DNA of 64,000 nucleotides from RYN-230 sp963770535 (GTDB taxonomy: Bacteria; Actinomycetota; Actinomycetes; Streptosporangiales; Streptosporangiaceae), in contig CAVYPZ010000003.1 in the NCBI GenBank assembly GCA_963770535.1, positions 1,612,001 through 1,676,000 of the forward strand. Direction: 5' to 3'. The notes beneath the pieces were generated by a model. It did not search any database. It worked only from the letters and a program-made list of their open reading frames with translations, and was not told where the DNA came from. Shown here in pieces: positions 27,175 to 35,914 of this stretch (positions are counted from its first letter, which is position 1; each line of letters opens with the position of its first letter). Both the position numbers and the translations under genes were made by a program.

Positions 27175-28614
27175 GTGGCGCACGATGAACGCGGAGTCAC
27201 CCCGCAGAGCGAGGACTTCTCCGCCTGGTACAACGAGGTCGTCTTCCGGGCCGAGCTGGTAGACCGCGGCCCGGTCCGGGGCACGATGGTGATCCGCCCG
27301 TACGGGTACCGGATGTGGGAGCTGCTGCAGGCCGACATCGACCGGCGGATCAAGGAGACCGGTCACGTCAACGCCTACTTCCCGCTGCTGATCCCGGAGA
27401 GCTACCTGCAGCGCGAGGCCGAGCACGTCGAGGGTTTCGCGCCGGAACTGGCGGTCGTCACCCACGCCGGCGGCAAGGAGCTCGAGGAGCCGCTGATCGT
27501 CCGGCCGACCTCGGAGACGATCATCGGCGAGATGATGGCCAAGTGGATCAGCTCCTACCGGGATCTGCCGTTGCTGCTCAACCAGTGGGCGAACGTGGTC
27601 CGCTGGGAGCTGCGGCCGCGGATGTTCCTGCGCACCACCGAATTCCTGTGGCAGGAAGGCCACACCGCGCACGCCGATGAGGCGGACGCCATGCGGGAGA
27701 CCCTGCTCGCGCTCGACCTCTACGAGCAGGTGTCCAGGAACGTGGCCGCCATGCCGGTGATCGCGGGCGAGAAGACGGCCGGTGAGCGGTTCCCCGGTGC
27801 CAGGCGGACCTACACGGTCGAGGCGATGATGCGCGACGGGCGGGCCCTGCAGTCCGGCACGTCGCACTACATGGGCACGAACTTCGCCAGGGCCTTCGGC
27901 ATCCAGTACACCGCGGAAAGCGGCGGGCTGGAGCTGTGCCACACCGCCTCGTGGGGCATGAGCGCCCGCATGATCGGCGGAGTGATCATGACACACGGGG
28001 ACGACAAGGGCCTCATCCTGCCGCCGCTGCTCGCCCCCTATCAGGTGGTGATCGTCCCGATCGGCCGTGGCGACCAGGCCAGCCAGGTGCTGCCGCCCGC
28101 CCGGGACCTGGCGGCCCGGCTGCACGGGGCCGGCATCCGCGCGCATGTGGACGACCGGCCGCATCTGTCCCCGGGGTTCAAGTTCAACGACTGGGAGATG
28201 CGCGGGGTCCCGATCCGGCTCGAGCTCGGGCCGCGGGACCTGGCGGCGGGCACGGCGCTGATGGCCACCCGGCTCGGCAACGGCAAGACGCCGGTCCCGC
28301 TGGACTCAGCGACCGCCCGGCTCAGCGCCGAGCTGGCCGCCTTCCAGGACCTGCTGCTCCGGCGGGCGACCGAGTTCCGCGATCAGCGGACCGTCACGGC
28401 AGACACCTGGGGCGAGTTCGCGGCGGCGGTCGCGGCCGGCTGGGCCCTGGCCCTGCACTGCGGCCAGCCCGGGTGCGAGGACGACATCAAGGCCGCCACG
28501 TCCGCCACGCCGCGTGTCATCCCCGCAGACGGCGAGCCGGAGCAGGGGACCTGCATCCGGTGCGGTCAGCCGTCCGCCTACGGCAAGCGCGTCATCTTCG
28601 GCCGCGCCTACTAA
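27175..28614 (+). CDS. proS: Prolyl-tRNA synthetase, archaeal/eukaryotic-type short form
   Basis: A 479-residue class II synthetase charging tRNA-Pro. Motif 2 is NVVRWELRPRMFLRTTEFLWQEGH near residue 140. Motif 1 includes GTMVIRPYGYRMWELLQ near 38. Motif 3 is MTHGDDKGLILPPLLAPYQVV near 275, with an anticodon-binding domain behind it. The C-terminal domain carries a four-Cys zinc site (HCGQPGC ... CIRCGQPS) and ends with the conserved aromatic ...FGRAY. It lacks the editing insertion of the usual bacterial form. Its stop overlaps the convergent recombinase-like gene by 4 bases. Confidence 0.94.
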   Translation: MAHDERGVTPQSEDFSAWYNEVVFRAELVDRGPVRGTMVIRPYGYRMWELLQADIDRRIKETGHVNAYFPLLIPESYLQREAEHVEGFAPELAVVTHAGGKELEEPLIVRPTSETIIGEMMAKWISSYRDLPLLLNQWANVVRWELRPRMFLRTTEFLWQEGHTAHADEADAMRETLLALDLYEQVSRNVAAMPVIAGEKTAGERFPGARRTYTVEAMMRDGRALQSGTSHYMGTNFARAFGIQYTAESGGLELCHTASWGMSARMIGGVIMTHGDDKGLILPPLLAPYQVVIVPIGRGDQASQVLPPARDLAARLHGAGIRAHVDDRPHLSPGFKFNDWEMRGVPIRLELGPRDLAAGTALMATRLGNGKTPVPLDSATARLSAELAAFQDLLLRRATEFRDQRTVTADTWGEFAAAVAAGWALALHCGQPGCEDDIKAATSATPRVIPADGEPEQGTCIRCGQPSAYGKRVIFGRAY

Positions 28615-29420
28615 GACGGGCGGAGCTGGCTGAGGGTCCAGCCCCGGCCCGCCGGGTCGAGGGAACTGGTCACCTCGGTGAAGACCTCGGCCGCGCGCCG
28701 GTAGGACAGCCGGCCGCGGCCGGTGAGCGGGCATACATCCGGCGGGGGAGTGCCCGCCGGGGCGCGGCGCGCGGTCAGGAACACCGGCCCTTCGGGGCGC
28801 CCCGCGGTCAGCCACCGCAGCAGTTGCGTGCTCGCCCCGGCCCACTGCACCCACGGTCCCGGCCAGGGTGGCCCGGCGCGGCCCCGGTGCCGGGCGAGGT
28901 CCAGGGAGCCGGCGTTCAGGCGGAGCACCTCCTCGGCCGGGGCGGCGCTGTCGTGCAGCACCCGCCAGAGCGCGTGCTCGCGCAGGGCCGGCGCCGCCCG
29001 GAACAGCCGGGCCAGCTCGCGGCCGGTCAGCGCCGGCTGCGGCGGCGGGGGGCCGGCCAGATGGCGCAGGCCCGCGGTCGGGTCGCCGCGGATCCACCGC
29101 TGGTCCTGCCACCAGGCCACGGCGCTGCGCAGCGCGGACAGCTCCCGGTTCACCGTCCGCACGTCCGCCGCGCCGGACCGCTCATGCAGCGCGGCGGCCA
29201 GGGCCGGCCCGGTGCCCGGATCGTCGAGCCGGGACAGCGTGACCAGGGGCGGCGCCGCGCCCCGGCGGCGCGCGCCCTGGGGGACAGGCCTGCCCACCAG
29301 CGGCCATGACCAGGAGACCAGGGAGATGCGGTAGACGCGGCGGGAGGCGGCGCTGAGGGCGGCCTGGCCCAGGTAGCGGTCAACCGCGGCTGCGTACTCC
29401 ACCGGCGCCGGACTGGCCAT
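28611..29420 (-). CDS. Degenerate, C-terminally truncated tyrosine recombinase-like protein
   Basis: A 269-residue protein with a SAM-like core-binding domain (VEYAAAVDRYLGQAALSAASRRVYRISLVSW; VRTVNRELSALRSAVAWW) and the start of an integrase catalytic domain (LRVLHDSAAPAEEVLRLNAGSLDLA). In active enzymes the latter reads ...ARAEE..., so the first catalytic Arg is replaced by Pro. It stops at TLSQLRPS, where active enzymes have HxxR and then ~60 residues ending in the Tyr nucleophile. It therefore cannot recombine DNA by the known mechanism. It is either a decaying remnant or a retained DNA-binding protein; codon use is like its neighbours. Confidence 0.75.
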   Translation of the reverse strand: MASPAPVEYAAAVDRYLGQAALSAASRRVYRISLVSWSWPLVGRPVPQGARRRGAAPPLVTLSRLDDPGTGPALAAALHERSGAADVRTVNRELSALRSAVAWWQDQRWIRGDPTAGLRHLAGPPPPQPALTGRELARLFRAAPALREHALWRVLHDSAAPAEEVLRLNAGSLDLARHRGRAGPPWPGPWVQWAGASTQLLRWLTAGRPEGPVFLTARRAPAGTPPPDVCPLTGRGRLSYRRAAEVFTEVTSSLDPAGRGWTLSQLRPS

Positions 29421-29558
29421 GCGCAAAGGATAACACCGGCCGGTGGCCACATTTACTGCGGTAAGTTCCCCAGATCAGATTGGAGGATGGCAATTATCAG
29501 GGCCTGGTCATCTGTCTGGGGCTGACATTAATAGCCGAAGGATGGCAAGGTATATCAG

Positions 29559-30965
29559 GTGATCAGGGCGTTTCTCGCAGTACTTGGCGACCGCAGTAAA
29601 TCGCCGGATGCGGGCCGGTCAATTGTCGCGGTAAATGGCGCGGGGCGCGGAAACCGGGCTGGTTCCCGGGTGGCTTCCGGCGCCGGGGAGGCCCGGTCCC
29701 GGGGAAGGGCGGGGGTGCTCCGCGACCGCGACTTCGCCCGGTTCTTCGCCGGGTACGCGACCTCGCTCCTGGGCACCTCGATGTCCTCGCTCGCCGTGTC
29801 CTTCGCCGTGCTGGACAACGGGGGCACGGCCAGTGATCTCGGCCTTGTCCTCGCGGCCGGGATCGTCCCGCAGGTGCTGTTCATGCTGGGTGGCGGGGTC
29901 ATCGCAGACCGGCTCGGCCGGCGGCCGGTCATGCTCGGGGCTGACCTGGTGCGCTGCGGCGCCCAGGCGGCGCTGGCCGGGGCGGTACTCGCCGGCCGGC
30001 CCGCGTTGTGGGTGTTCATCCTGCTCGCCATGGCCCGGGGGACCGGGGACGCGGTGTTCACTCCCGCGCTCACCGGGCTGACCGCCGAGCTGGCGCCCCC
30101 GGACGACCTGGTCAACGCCAACGCGCTGCTCACCGCGGCGCGGTCCGCGGCCGTGGTGGCCGGCCCGGGGCTGGCCGGTGTCCTGGTCGCGCTGGCCGGC
30201 CCTGGCACGGTCATCGCCCTGGACGCCGGATCGTACGGGGCCAGCGTGCTGGCCCTCGCGTCACTCCGGCTCCCGTCCGCCCGGCGCGCGCCCGCCGGCC
30301 GCGCCGCTCCCGCAACCCAGTCCTATCTTGCTGATCTGCGCGATGGCTGGGCTGAGTTCCGGGGCCGGGCCTGGCTGGTGGTCACGACCGTTCAGTTCAC
30401 CTTGTTCAACCTGCTGACCTGGGGGCCGTTCCTGCTGCTCGGCCCGGTGCTGTGCCGGGACTACCTCGGCGGGGCTGGGGCCTGGGGAGCGGTCATGGCC
30501 TGCTACGGGGGCGGGTCGGTGCTCGGGGCCCTGCTGGCCCTGGGCCGCCGCCCGCGGCGCCCCATGGTCGCGGCGACGGTGGCGGCGTTCGGCTACGGCG
30601 TGCCGTGCGCCGTGCTCGCCCTGCGCGGGCCGCTTCCCGCGGTCGCCGCCGGCGCCCTCGTGGCCGGGACCGGCTCGGCCCTGGGCGGCACGTTCGCGGC
30701 GGCCGCGGAACAGCAGCAGCTGCCCCCCGGGGTGCTGGCCCGGGTCAGCGCGTTCCAGACGGTGACCGCGTTCGCGCTCGGCCCGCTCGCATTCGCGGCG
30801 GCCGGCCCGGTCGCGGCCGTGCTCGGGGCGGGGACCGTGCTCGGGTTCGGGGCCGCCTGGTCCACGCTCAGCTGCGCGGCCGTCCTCGCCTTTCCCGCGG
30901 TGCGGGCCGTCTCCGCGCCGCCGTCCCGCGCGCCGGTCCCGGCTGGCCCCGGGCCGCCTGGCTAG
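29559..30965 (+). CDS. MFS transporter (drug-efflux type)
   Basis: A ~468-residue major facilitator protein. DFARFFAGYATSLLGTSMSSLAVSF starts helix 1. The cytoplasmic loop motif A is GGGVIADRLGRRPVMLGADL near residue 110. Twelve hydrophobic segments can be followed to LSCAAVLAFPAV. The substrate is unknown; the MFS_3/enterobactin-exporter-like group is the nearest fit. The first ~50 residues are hydrophilic and Gly/Arg-rich, so the real start may be downstream of the GTG at 29559. Its stop overlaps the convergent CGNR gene by 4 bases. Confidence 0.85.
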   Translation: MIRAFLAVLGDRSKSPDAGRSIVAVNGAGRGNRAGSRVASGAGEARSRGRAGVLRDRDFARFFAGYATSLLGTSMSSLAVSFAVLDNGGTASDLGLVLAAGIVPQVLFMLGGGVIADRLGRRPVMLGADLVRCGAQAALAGAVLAGRPALWVFILLAMARGTGDAVFTPALTGLTAELAPPDDLVNANALLTAARSAAVVAGPGLAGVLVALAGPGTVIALDAGSYGASVLALASLRLPSARRAPAGRAAPATQSYLADLRDGWAEFRGRAWLVVTTVQFTLFNLLTWGPFLLLGPVLCRDYLGGAGAWGAVMACYGGGSVLGALLALGRRPRRPMVAATVAAFGYGVPCAVLALRGPLPAVAAGALVAGTGSALGGTFAAAAEQQQLPPGVLARVSAFQTVTAFALGPLAFAAAGPVAAVLGAGTVLGFGAAWSTLSCAAVLAFPAVRAVSAPPSRAPVPAGPGPPG

Positions 30966-31540
30966 GCCTGGGCCGCCTGGCGTGCCCGGAAGGCCGCCGC
31001 CTTGACGCGGTTCTGGCAGGCAGTGGAGCAGAACCGCCGGGTGCCGTTGCGGGAGGTGTCCACGTAGACGCGATCGCAGCGGGGCGCCGTGCACACCCCG
31101 ATCCGGCCAAACAGGTCGCTGCCCAGGACCACGGCCAGGCCGGTGACGCAGCCCGCCGCCCAGCCCGTGGTCAGCGAGTCCGCCGCCCCGTGGAAGTGCA
31201 GGTGCCACGGCTCGCCGTCGTGACGGTCCAGCCAGGGGTGCGCGCCGGTGGCCGCGATCAGCTCGTTGACCCGGCGGGCGGCGGAGTCCACGTCCCCTGC
31301 GGCGACCGCGGTGAACACGGCCCGGAACGCCAGCGCGAAGTCGTGCAGTTCCCTGGCCTCGGGCAGCGTCACATCCCGGGTGTCGGGGCGGCCTGCGCGC
31401 AGCGCTGCGGTGGCCGCCGCGGGCAGGCGTCCCGCGTCCAGCGGCGGGTACGGGTGGCCGCGTTCCTCGCCTGGCGTGAGCATGTTGACGAGGCTGGCCG
31501 CCACGGTCACCACCACGTCCATGTGACTGTTGAAATTCAC
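30962..31540 (-). CDS. CGNR zinc-finger (ABATE-type) regulator
   Basis: A 192-residue protein. The N-terminal ABATE-like domain has SLVNMLTPG near residue 16 and ARRVNELIAATG near 90. The C-terminal zinc finger reads CTAPRCDRVYVDTSRNGTRRFCSTACQNRVK (positions ~148-178), the CGNR finger with Cys pairs and the RNGxRRFC segment. Presumed DNA-binding regulator, possibly of stress genes. GTG at 31540 lies 7 bases after TATAAC on its strand, a leaderless arrangement. Convergent with the MFS gene, divergent from a methyltransferase gene. Confidence 0.88.
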   Translation of the reverse strand: MNFNSHMDVVVTVAASLVNMLTPGEERGHPYPPLDAGRLPAAATAALRAGRPDTRDVTLPEARELHDFALAFRAVFTAVAAGDVDSAARRVNELIAATGAHPWLDRHDGEPWHLHFHGAADSLTTGWAAGCVTGLAVVLGSDLFGRIGVCTAPRCDRVYVDTSRNGTRRFCSTACQNRVKAAAFRARQAAQA

Positions 31541-31569
31541 TTGACCAGTTATACCCCGCGTCCTAGGTT
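31541..31569 (+). promoter_or_regulatory. Sigma-70-like promoter for the methyltransferase gene
   Basis: TTGACC (31541-31546), 17 bases, then TAGGTT (31564-31569). A transcript start near 31576 would exclude the ATG at 31570 and fit the GTG at 31612. A -10 box for the CGNR gene (TATAAC on the minus strand, 31548-31553) lies inside it, so the two promoters overlap. Confidence 0.55.
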
Positions 31570-31611
31570 ATGACTGCCGAAAGCATAGTCGTCAGTGATG
31601 AGGAGGCGGGC

Positions 31612-32412
31612 GTGTCCGAGCTGAACCAGGATGTGCCGGACCGTGAGGCCGCCGGGCGCTGGATCGCGCGGTGGGAGATCCAGCAGCAGGGATACCTGCC
31701 CGACCGGGAAGAGCGGTTCACCGCCCTGATCGACGCGGTGGAGGAAGCAGCGGGGCGCCCCGATCCGCTCGTCCTCGACCTCGGCTGCGGGCCAGGCTCG
31801 CTGTCGGTCCGGCTCCTGGACCGGATACCGGCGGCCCGCGTCATCGCCATCGACACCGACCCGGTGCTGCTGGCCCTCGGCCGCGCCGCGTATGGCCAGC
31901 AGGACCGGTTGCGCTTCGCTGATCTGGACCTGCGCTCCAACGGCTGGACCGCCGGGCTCGGGCTGGACCGGCCGGCGGACGCGGCGGTGAGCACGACGGC
32001 GCTGCACTGGCTGAGGCCTGACGCACTGCGCGTCATGTACGCACGGCTGGCCACGGTGCTGCGGCCGGGCGGGCTGCTGCTCGACGGGGATCACCTGAAG
32101 GACGACGCCACGGCGGTCCCCACGCTGGCCCGGCTCGGGCAGGCGCTGATCGAGCGGGAGGAGCAGCGCCGCTTCCCCGGCGGCCTGCCCGAGACCTGGC
32201 AGGACTGGTGGGAAGCCATCAAAGCGGATCCCGCGCTGGCCGCCCCGCTGGCCGAGCGTGAGCGGCGCCGGCTGACCGAGGACCACCACGGGTCGGAGTC
32301 CGTCGAGCTGGCCACGCACGTGGAGGCGCTGCGCGCCGCGGGCTTCGCCGAGATCGGCACCATCTGGCAGCGGGGCGAGAACCGCATCCTGGCCGGCGTC
32401 CTCGCCTCCTGA
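31612..32412 (+). CDS. Class I SAM-dependent methyltransferase
   Basis: A 266-residue methyltransferase. Motif I is VLDLGCGPGSLSVRLLDR near residue 52, motif II is VIAIDTDPVLL near 78, and SNGWTAGLGLDRPADAAVSTTALHWL near 105 holds the motif IV region, reminiscent of trans-aconitate methyltransferases. The substrate is unknown. GTG at 31612 is chosen because AGGAGG lies just upstream and the promoter places the transcript start after the earlier ATG. Confidence 0.85.
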   Translation: MSELNQDVPDREAAGRWIARWEIQQQGYLPDREERFTALIDAVEEAAGRPDPLVLDLGCGPGSLSVRLLDRIPAARVIAIDTDPVLLALGRAAYGQQDRLRFADLDLRSNGWTAGLGLDRPADAAVSTTALHWLRPDALRVMYARLATVLRPGGLLLDGDHLKDDATAVPTLARLGQALIEREEQRRFPGGLPETWQDWWEAIKADPALAAPLAERERRRLTEDHHGSESVELATHVEALRAAGFAEIGTIWQRGENRILAGVLAS

Positions 32413-32703
32413 CCGCCCCGGTCACGGGGGAGCCGGCGGCACAACCCACCCCGATCAGGGCGCGGGGCAAGTGCCGAAGGTCCCGGCAAGTTACGCGGTT
32501 GCATCCTCGTGGAAACGCCGGCCTGCGGCTAACGTTCCAGTGGACAGCACGCCTGCGGTGGACGGCGGAAGTGCCTGCCACGGATGCCTGATGGCCGGTA
32601 CTCCGCGGCCGCCCGCCCCGGGCCGGCCACATCCGGCCGGTCCGCGGCCGGCCGCTCCCCGGCCGGGCCGCGCGGGCCGGACCCGCTTCACTGTGGAGGC
32701 GCC

Positions 32704-34275
32704 ATGGAAACGCCGCTCACGCCGCTGGAGTTCGCCCGCCGCACCCGCCGGCTCCACGGGCACCGGGAAGGCGTCGTCGACGGTGAGCTGCGGCTGACCT
32801 ATGAGCAGTTCTTCGGCCGGTGTGACCGCTGGTCAGCCTGCCTGCAGCAGATCGGCGTGGCGCAGGGCGACCGGGTTGCGACGATCGCGCCGAATACCCA
32901 CGCCCAGCTGGAGGCGTTCTACGCGGTCCCGCAGATCGGCGCCGTACTGGTCCCGGTCAACTACCGGCTGACCCCGGAAGACTTCGTCTACATCATCAAC
33001 CACTCCGGGTCCAGCGTGGTCTGTGTCGATGAGGACTACCTGGATGCGGTGGACTCGATCCGGGACCGCATCCCCTCGGTGCGGCACTTCGTCGCGTTCG
33101 GCGGCGCCCGGGAGGGCTGGCTCGACTACGAGGCCGCGATCGCCGCGGCGAGCCCGCAGTTCGCCCGGGCGGACGTGGACGAGCGTGACCTCCTCACGAT
33201 CAACTACACCAGCGGGACCACGGCGCGCCCGAAAGGCGTGATGATCACCCACCGCAACGCGGCGATCAACACGATCGGCACCCTGCTGCACCTGCCGATC
33301 CCGATCGGCGAACGGTACCTGTGGACACTGCCGATGTTCCACGCGAACGGCTGGACGTTCACCTGGACGGTGACGGCCGCCGCGGGTACCCACATCTGCC
33401 TGCGCAAGGTCGAGGCCGAGGAAGTATTCAGGCTGATCCGCGACGAGCATGTGCGCCGCATGTGCGCCGCCCCCACCGTGCTGATCTCGCTGGCCAGCGC
33501 GCCGGCGAAGGTGCGCGGTGAGGTGCCCCCGGGGGTGGCGGTGATCACGGCCGGGGCGCCCCCGGCGGCGGCCACCATCGAGCGGCTCGAGGGGGACTTC
33601 GGCTGGGAGGTCACGCAGGTTTACGGCCTCACCGAGACCGCCCCGTTCATCACGGTCTGCGTCCCGCTGCCAGAGCACGAGGAGCTCAAGCCAGCCGACC
33701 GGGCGGACGTCAAGGCCCGGCAGGGAGTCGAGCTGCTGACGTCGGGCGAGCTGCAGGTCCAGGACGGCATCGGTCATGAGGTCGCCGCGGACGGGCAGAC
33801 GCTGGGCGAGATCGTGGTCCGCGGGAACGTGGTCATGTCCGGGTACTACCACGACCCGGAGGCCACCCAGCGGGCCATACGAGGCGGCTGGTTCCACACG
33901 GGTGACGCCGCCGTGGTCCACCCGGACGGCTACGTGGAGATACGCGACCGGATCAAGGACGTCATCATCAGCGGCGGCGAGAACATCTCGTCGGTCGAGG
34001 TGGAGGGGACGCTGCTGCGCCACCCCGCGGTCCAGGAAGCTGCGATCGTGGGGCTGCCGAGCGAGCGGTGGGGGGAAACCCCGCACGCGTTCGTCGTGCT
34101 GCGGGACGGCCAGACCGCGACCGAGGACGAGATCATCGCGTTCGCCCGCGAGCGGCTGGCTCACTTCAAGGCCCCGCGCGGGGTGACCTTCGTCGCCGAG
34201 CTGCCGAAGACCGCCACCGGGAAGATCCAGAAGTTCGTGCTCCGCGAGGGCGCCCCGAACCTGGCCCGCCAGTAG
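32704..34275 (+). CDS. Acyl-CoA synthetase (AMP-forming), medium-chain/FadD-like
   Basis: A 523-residue ANL enzyme. The P-loop is INYTSGTTARPKGVMITHRNA near residue 167. TQVYGLTETAPF near 307 is the A5 motif. GGWFHTGDAAVVHPDGYVEIRDRIKDVIISGGENIS near 395-430 follows. The catalytic Lys is in LPKTATGKIQKFVLRE near 508. Composition and length fit the long/medium-chain fatty-acid or aryl-acid CoA ligase group (FadD3/AlkK-like); chain length cannot be read from sequence. ATG at 32704 after GGAGG. Monocistronic: 290 noncoding bases precede it, in which I see nothing specific. Confidence 0.9.
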   Translation: METPLTPLEFARRTRRLHGHREGVVDGELRLTYEQFFGRCDRWSACLQQIGVAQGDRVATIAPNTHAQLEAFYAVPQIGAVLVPVNYRLTPEDFVYIINHSGSSVVCVDEDYLDAVDSIRDRIPSVRHFVAFGGAREGWLDYEAAIAAASPQFARADVDERDLLTINYTSGTTARPKGVMITHRNAAINTIGTLLHLPIPIGERYLWTLPMFHANGWTFTWTVTAAAGTHICLRKVEAEEVFRLIRDEHVRRMCAAPTVLISLASAPAKVRGEVPPGVAVITAGAPPAAATIERLEGDFGWEVTQVYGLTETAPFITVCVPLPEHEELKPADRADVKARQGVELLTSGELQVQDGIGHEVAADGQTLGEIVVRGNVVMSGYYHDPEATQRAIRGGWFHTGDAAVVHPDGYVEIRDRIKDVIISGGENISSVEVEGTLLRHPAVQEAAIVGLPSERWGETPHAFVVLRDGQTATEDEIIAFARERLAHFKAPRGVTFVAELPKTATGKIQKFVLREGAPNLARQ

Positions 34276-34331
34276 CCCGGGCCGGGCGCCGGGATTCCGC
34301 TGCCATCGGGGCCGCGCCGGGACGAGCCGGT

Positions 34332-34709
34332 TCAGGCGATGAACTCCCGCAGCCGTTCCGCGATGGCCGGAGCCGTTACCCTGCCCCGGACCAGGTCGTT
34401 CATGAACTGGAACGCTGCTTCCTCGTCGAGCGGCTCGGCCAGCGGGTGACCGTTCACGCCCAGGAAGAACCAGGTCGCGTTCCAGGTGAGCCGCTTGTTC
34501 CCGTCGATGAGCGCATAACTGCGGCCCAGCGACTCCATCAGCGCCGCCGCCTTGTCCCAGATACCCGGGAACACCTCACGGCCGTCCCGGGTCTGCCGGG
34601 GGAGGGTGAGCGCCGCGTGCAGATCGGCGAAGTCGCGGACCCGGGCGGCCTCGCCGGTGACCAGCCGCGCCACGTCCAGCGCGTCGTCCAGGCTCAGGAA
34701 GTCCGTCAT
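34332..34709 (-). CDS. Fic/Doc-family toxin with altered catalytic motif
   Basis: A 125-residue Doc-type protein (death-on-curing). The Fic motif is SYALIDGNKRL at residues 64-74; the catalytic His of HxFx(D/E)GNxxR is Tyr (Y65). Doc toxins phosphorylate EF-Tu using this His, so activity may be lost or changed. The remaining fold (LHAALTLP, ALMESLGR, VTAPAIAERLREFI) is intact. Preceded by a 70-residue gene 8 bases upstream that is probably its antitoxin. Confidence 0.82.
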   Translation of the reverse strand: MTDFLSLDDALDVARLVTGEAARVRDFADLHAALTLPRQTRDGREVFPGIWDKAAALMESLGRSYALIDGNKRLTWNATWFFLGVNGHPLAEPLDEEAAFQFMNDLVRGRVTAPAIAERLREFIA

Positions 34710-34717
34710 CTAGCCGA

Positions 34718-34928
34718 TCACAGGGCCAGCCGCTGGTTCAGGGCAGCGCTGATCCGCACCACCCGCAGCAGGACCTCCCGGCGGCGCTGCTCGTGGGGGG
34801 TCGCCAGGCCGGCGTTACCGTCCGGCGGGTGATCCGCGCCGGCGGCCTGGGCCCGCGCCCGGATCCGGGCGGGCCCGTGGCCCGGCAGTGAGCCGCGGGG
34901 CGTCTTCTCGTCCACACGGAGCATCATG
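34718..34928 (-). CDS. Probable antitoxin partner of the Fic/Doc protein
   Basis: A 70-residue basic protein (MMLRVDEKTPRGSLPGHG at the start, then an Arg/Ala helix and HEQRRREVLLRVVRISAALNQ). It ends 8 bases before the Doc start, the usual antitoxin-toxin order. An ATG at 34925 is an alternative start. Family not certain; assignment is by position and size. Confidence 0.65.
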
Positions 34929-34982
34929 GCACCAGCCGGGTCCTGGCAGGCTGGCCGGGGGTTGCCCGGATCACGCGACCGG

Positions 34983-35861
34983 TCAGGCCCCGGCGGGGCT
35001 GGGCACTGCCCGGTGCGGGTCGAGGAGGCCCGGGCGGGACGCCATGAACAGATCAGTGTCCTCATGGCGCCAGCCGGCCGCGAACAGCGGGCGCACCGCG
35101 GGGTGCGGCCCTGGCAGGCAGACCCGGGCCCGGCCGCCCGGGGCCCGCAGCGTGGCCAGCACGGCCAGCACCGCGTCCCCCGCCGGGACGCCGGGCGCGG
35201 TCGCCAGGTGCACCAGCCCGTACTCGTCCCCGTGCCCGCCGGCGGTGCCTGCCGCGGCCAGTTTCCCGCGCCGGAAGGCGAGCACGGGCCGCCCATCCGG
35301 CCGGGCGGCCCAGGCCCGGTGATCGGCGGACCGGTCCACCCCGGTCCAGTCCCGCTCCGCCGTGGCCACCTCGGCCACCGCCTCCTCAGCCACGGCCGCC
35401 GGGGCCACCGTCCACCCGTCCGGGGCCCGCAGCGCGCGCACGTCGCCGGCCAGGTACAGCAGCGGCCACCACGCGTCCAGCCCGAACCGCGTGTACAGCG
35501 GCAGCGCGTGCGCGTGCAAGCTGCTGAACGTCATCCGCGGCGGCCCGTCCCGGCCCGGTTCCCCGGGCCACAGCTGGCTGAGGATCGCCCGGCCGCAGCC
35601 CCGGCCGTGCGTGCCCGGATGAATGAACAGGTCGCACAGCATGCTGATCGCGGCCGGCCCGCCGCCGATCAGCCGCGTCGCCCCGAACCCGGTGACGGAC
35701 CCGTCGCGCTCCGCGACGAGCAGCGTGCCGTGCTCCAGCAGGTAGGCCAGGTAGGCCGGGTCCGATCCGGCCCATTCCTCGTCCTGGCCGGTCGCCACCG
35801 CGACCTTCGCGATGCCCGGGAAATCGGCTGGGGCTGCCCCCCGGACCGTGATCGTGCTCAT
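34983..35861 (-). CDS. GNAT-family N-acetyltransferase
   Basis: A 292-residue protein with two GNAT-like halves. The first has LCDLFIHPGTHGRGCGRAIL near residue 75 (acetyl-CoA pyrophosphate loop, here GRGCGR) and an LYTRFGLDAWW segment typical of GNAT C-termini. The second half (~150-290) keeps a diverged repeat. The acceptor is unknown. Lies downstream of the sigma factor gene on the same strand, 53 bases away. Confidence 0.82.
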   Translation of the reverse strand: MSTITVRGAAPADFPGIAKVAVATGQDEEWAGSDPAYLAYLLEHGTLLVAERDGSVTGFGATRLIGGGPAAISMLCDLFIHPGTHGRGCGRAILSQLWPGEPGRDGPPRMTFSSLHAHALPLYTRFGLDAWWPLLYLAGDVRALRAPDGWTVAPAAVAEEAVAEVATAERDWTGVDRSADHRAWAARPDGRPVLAFRRGKLAAAGTAGGHGDEYGLVHLATAPGVPAGDAVLAVLATLRAPGGRARVCLPGPHPAVRPLFAAGWRHEDTDLFMASRPGLLDPHRAVPSPAGA

Positions 35862-35914
35862 GACGTGTTCTCCGTATGGCGCGGCGGGTGGTTTCGCTGT
35901 GGATCCGGGGCGGC

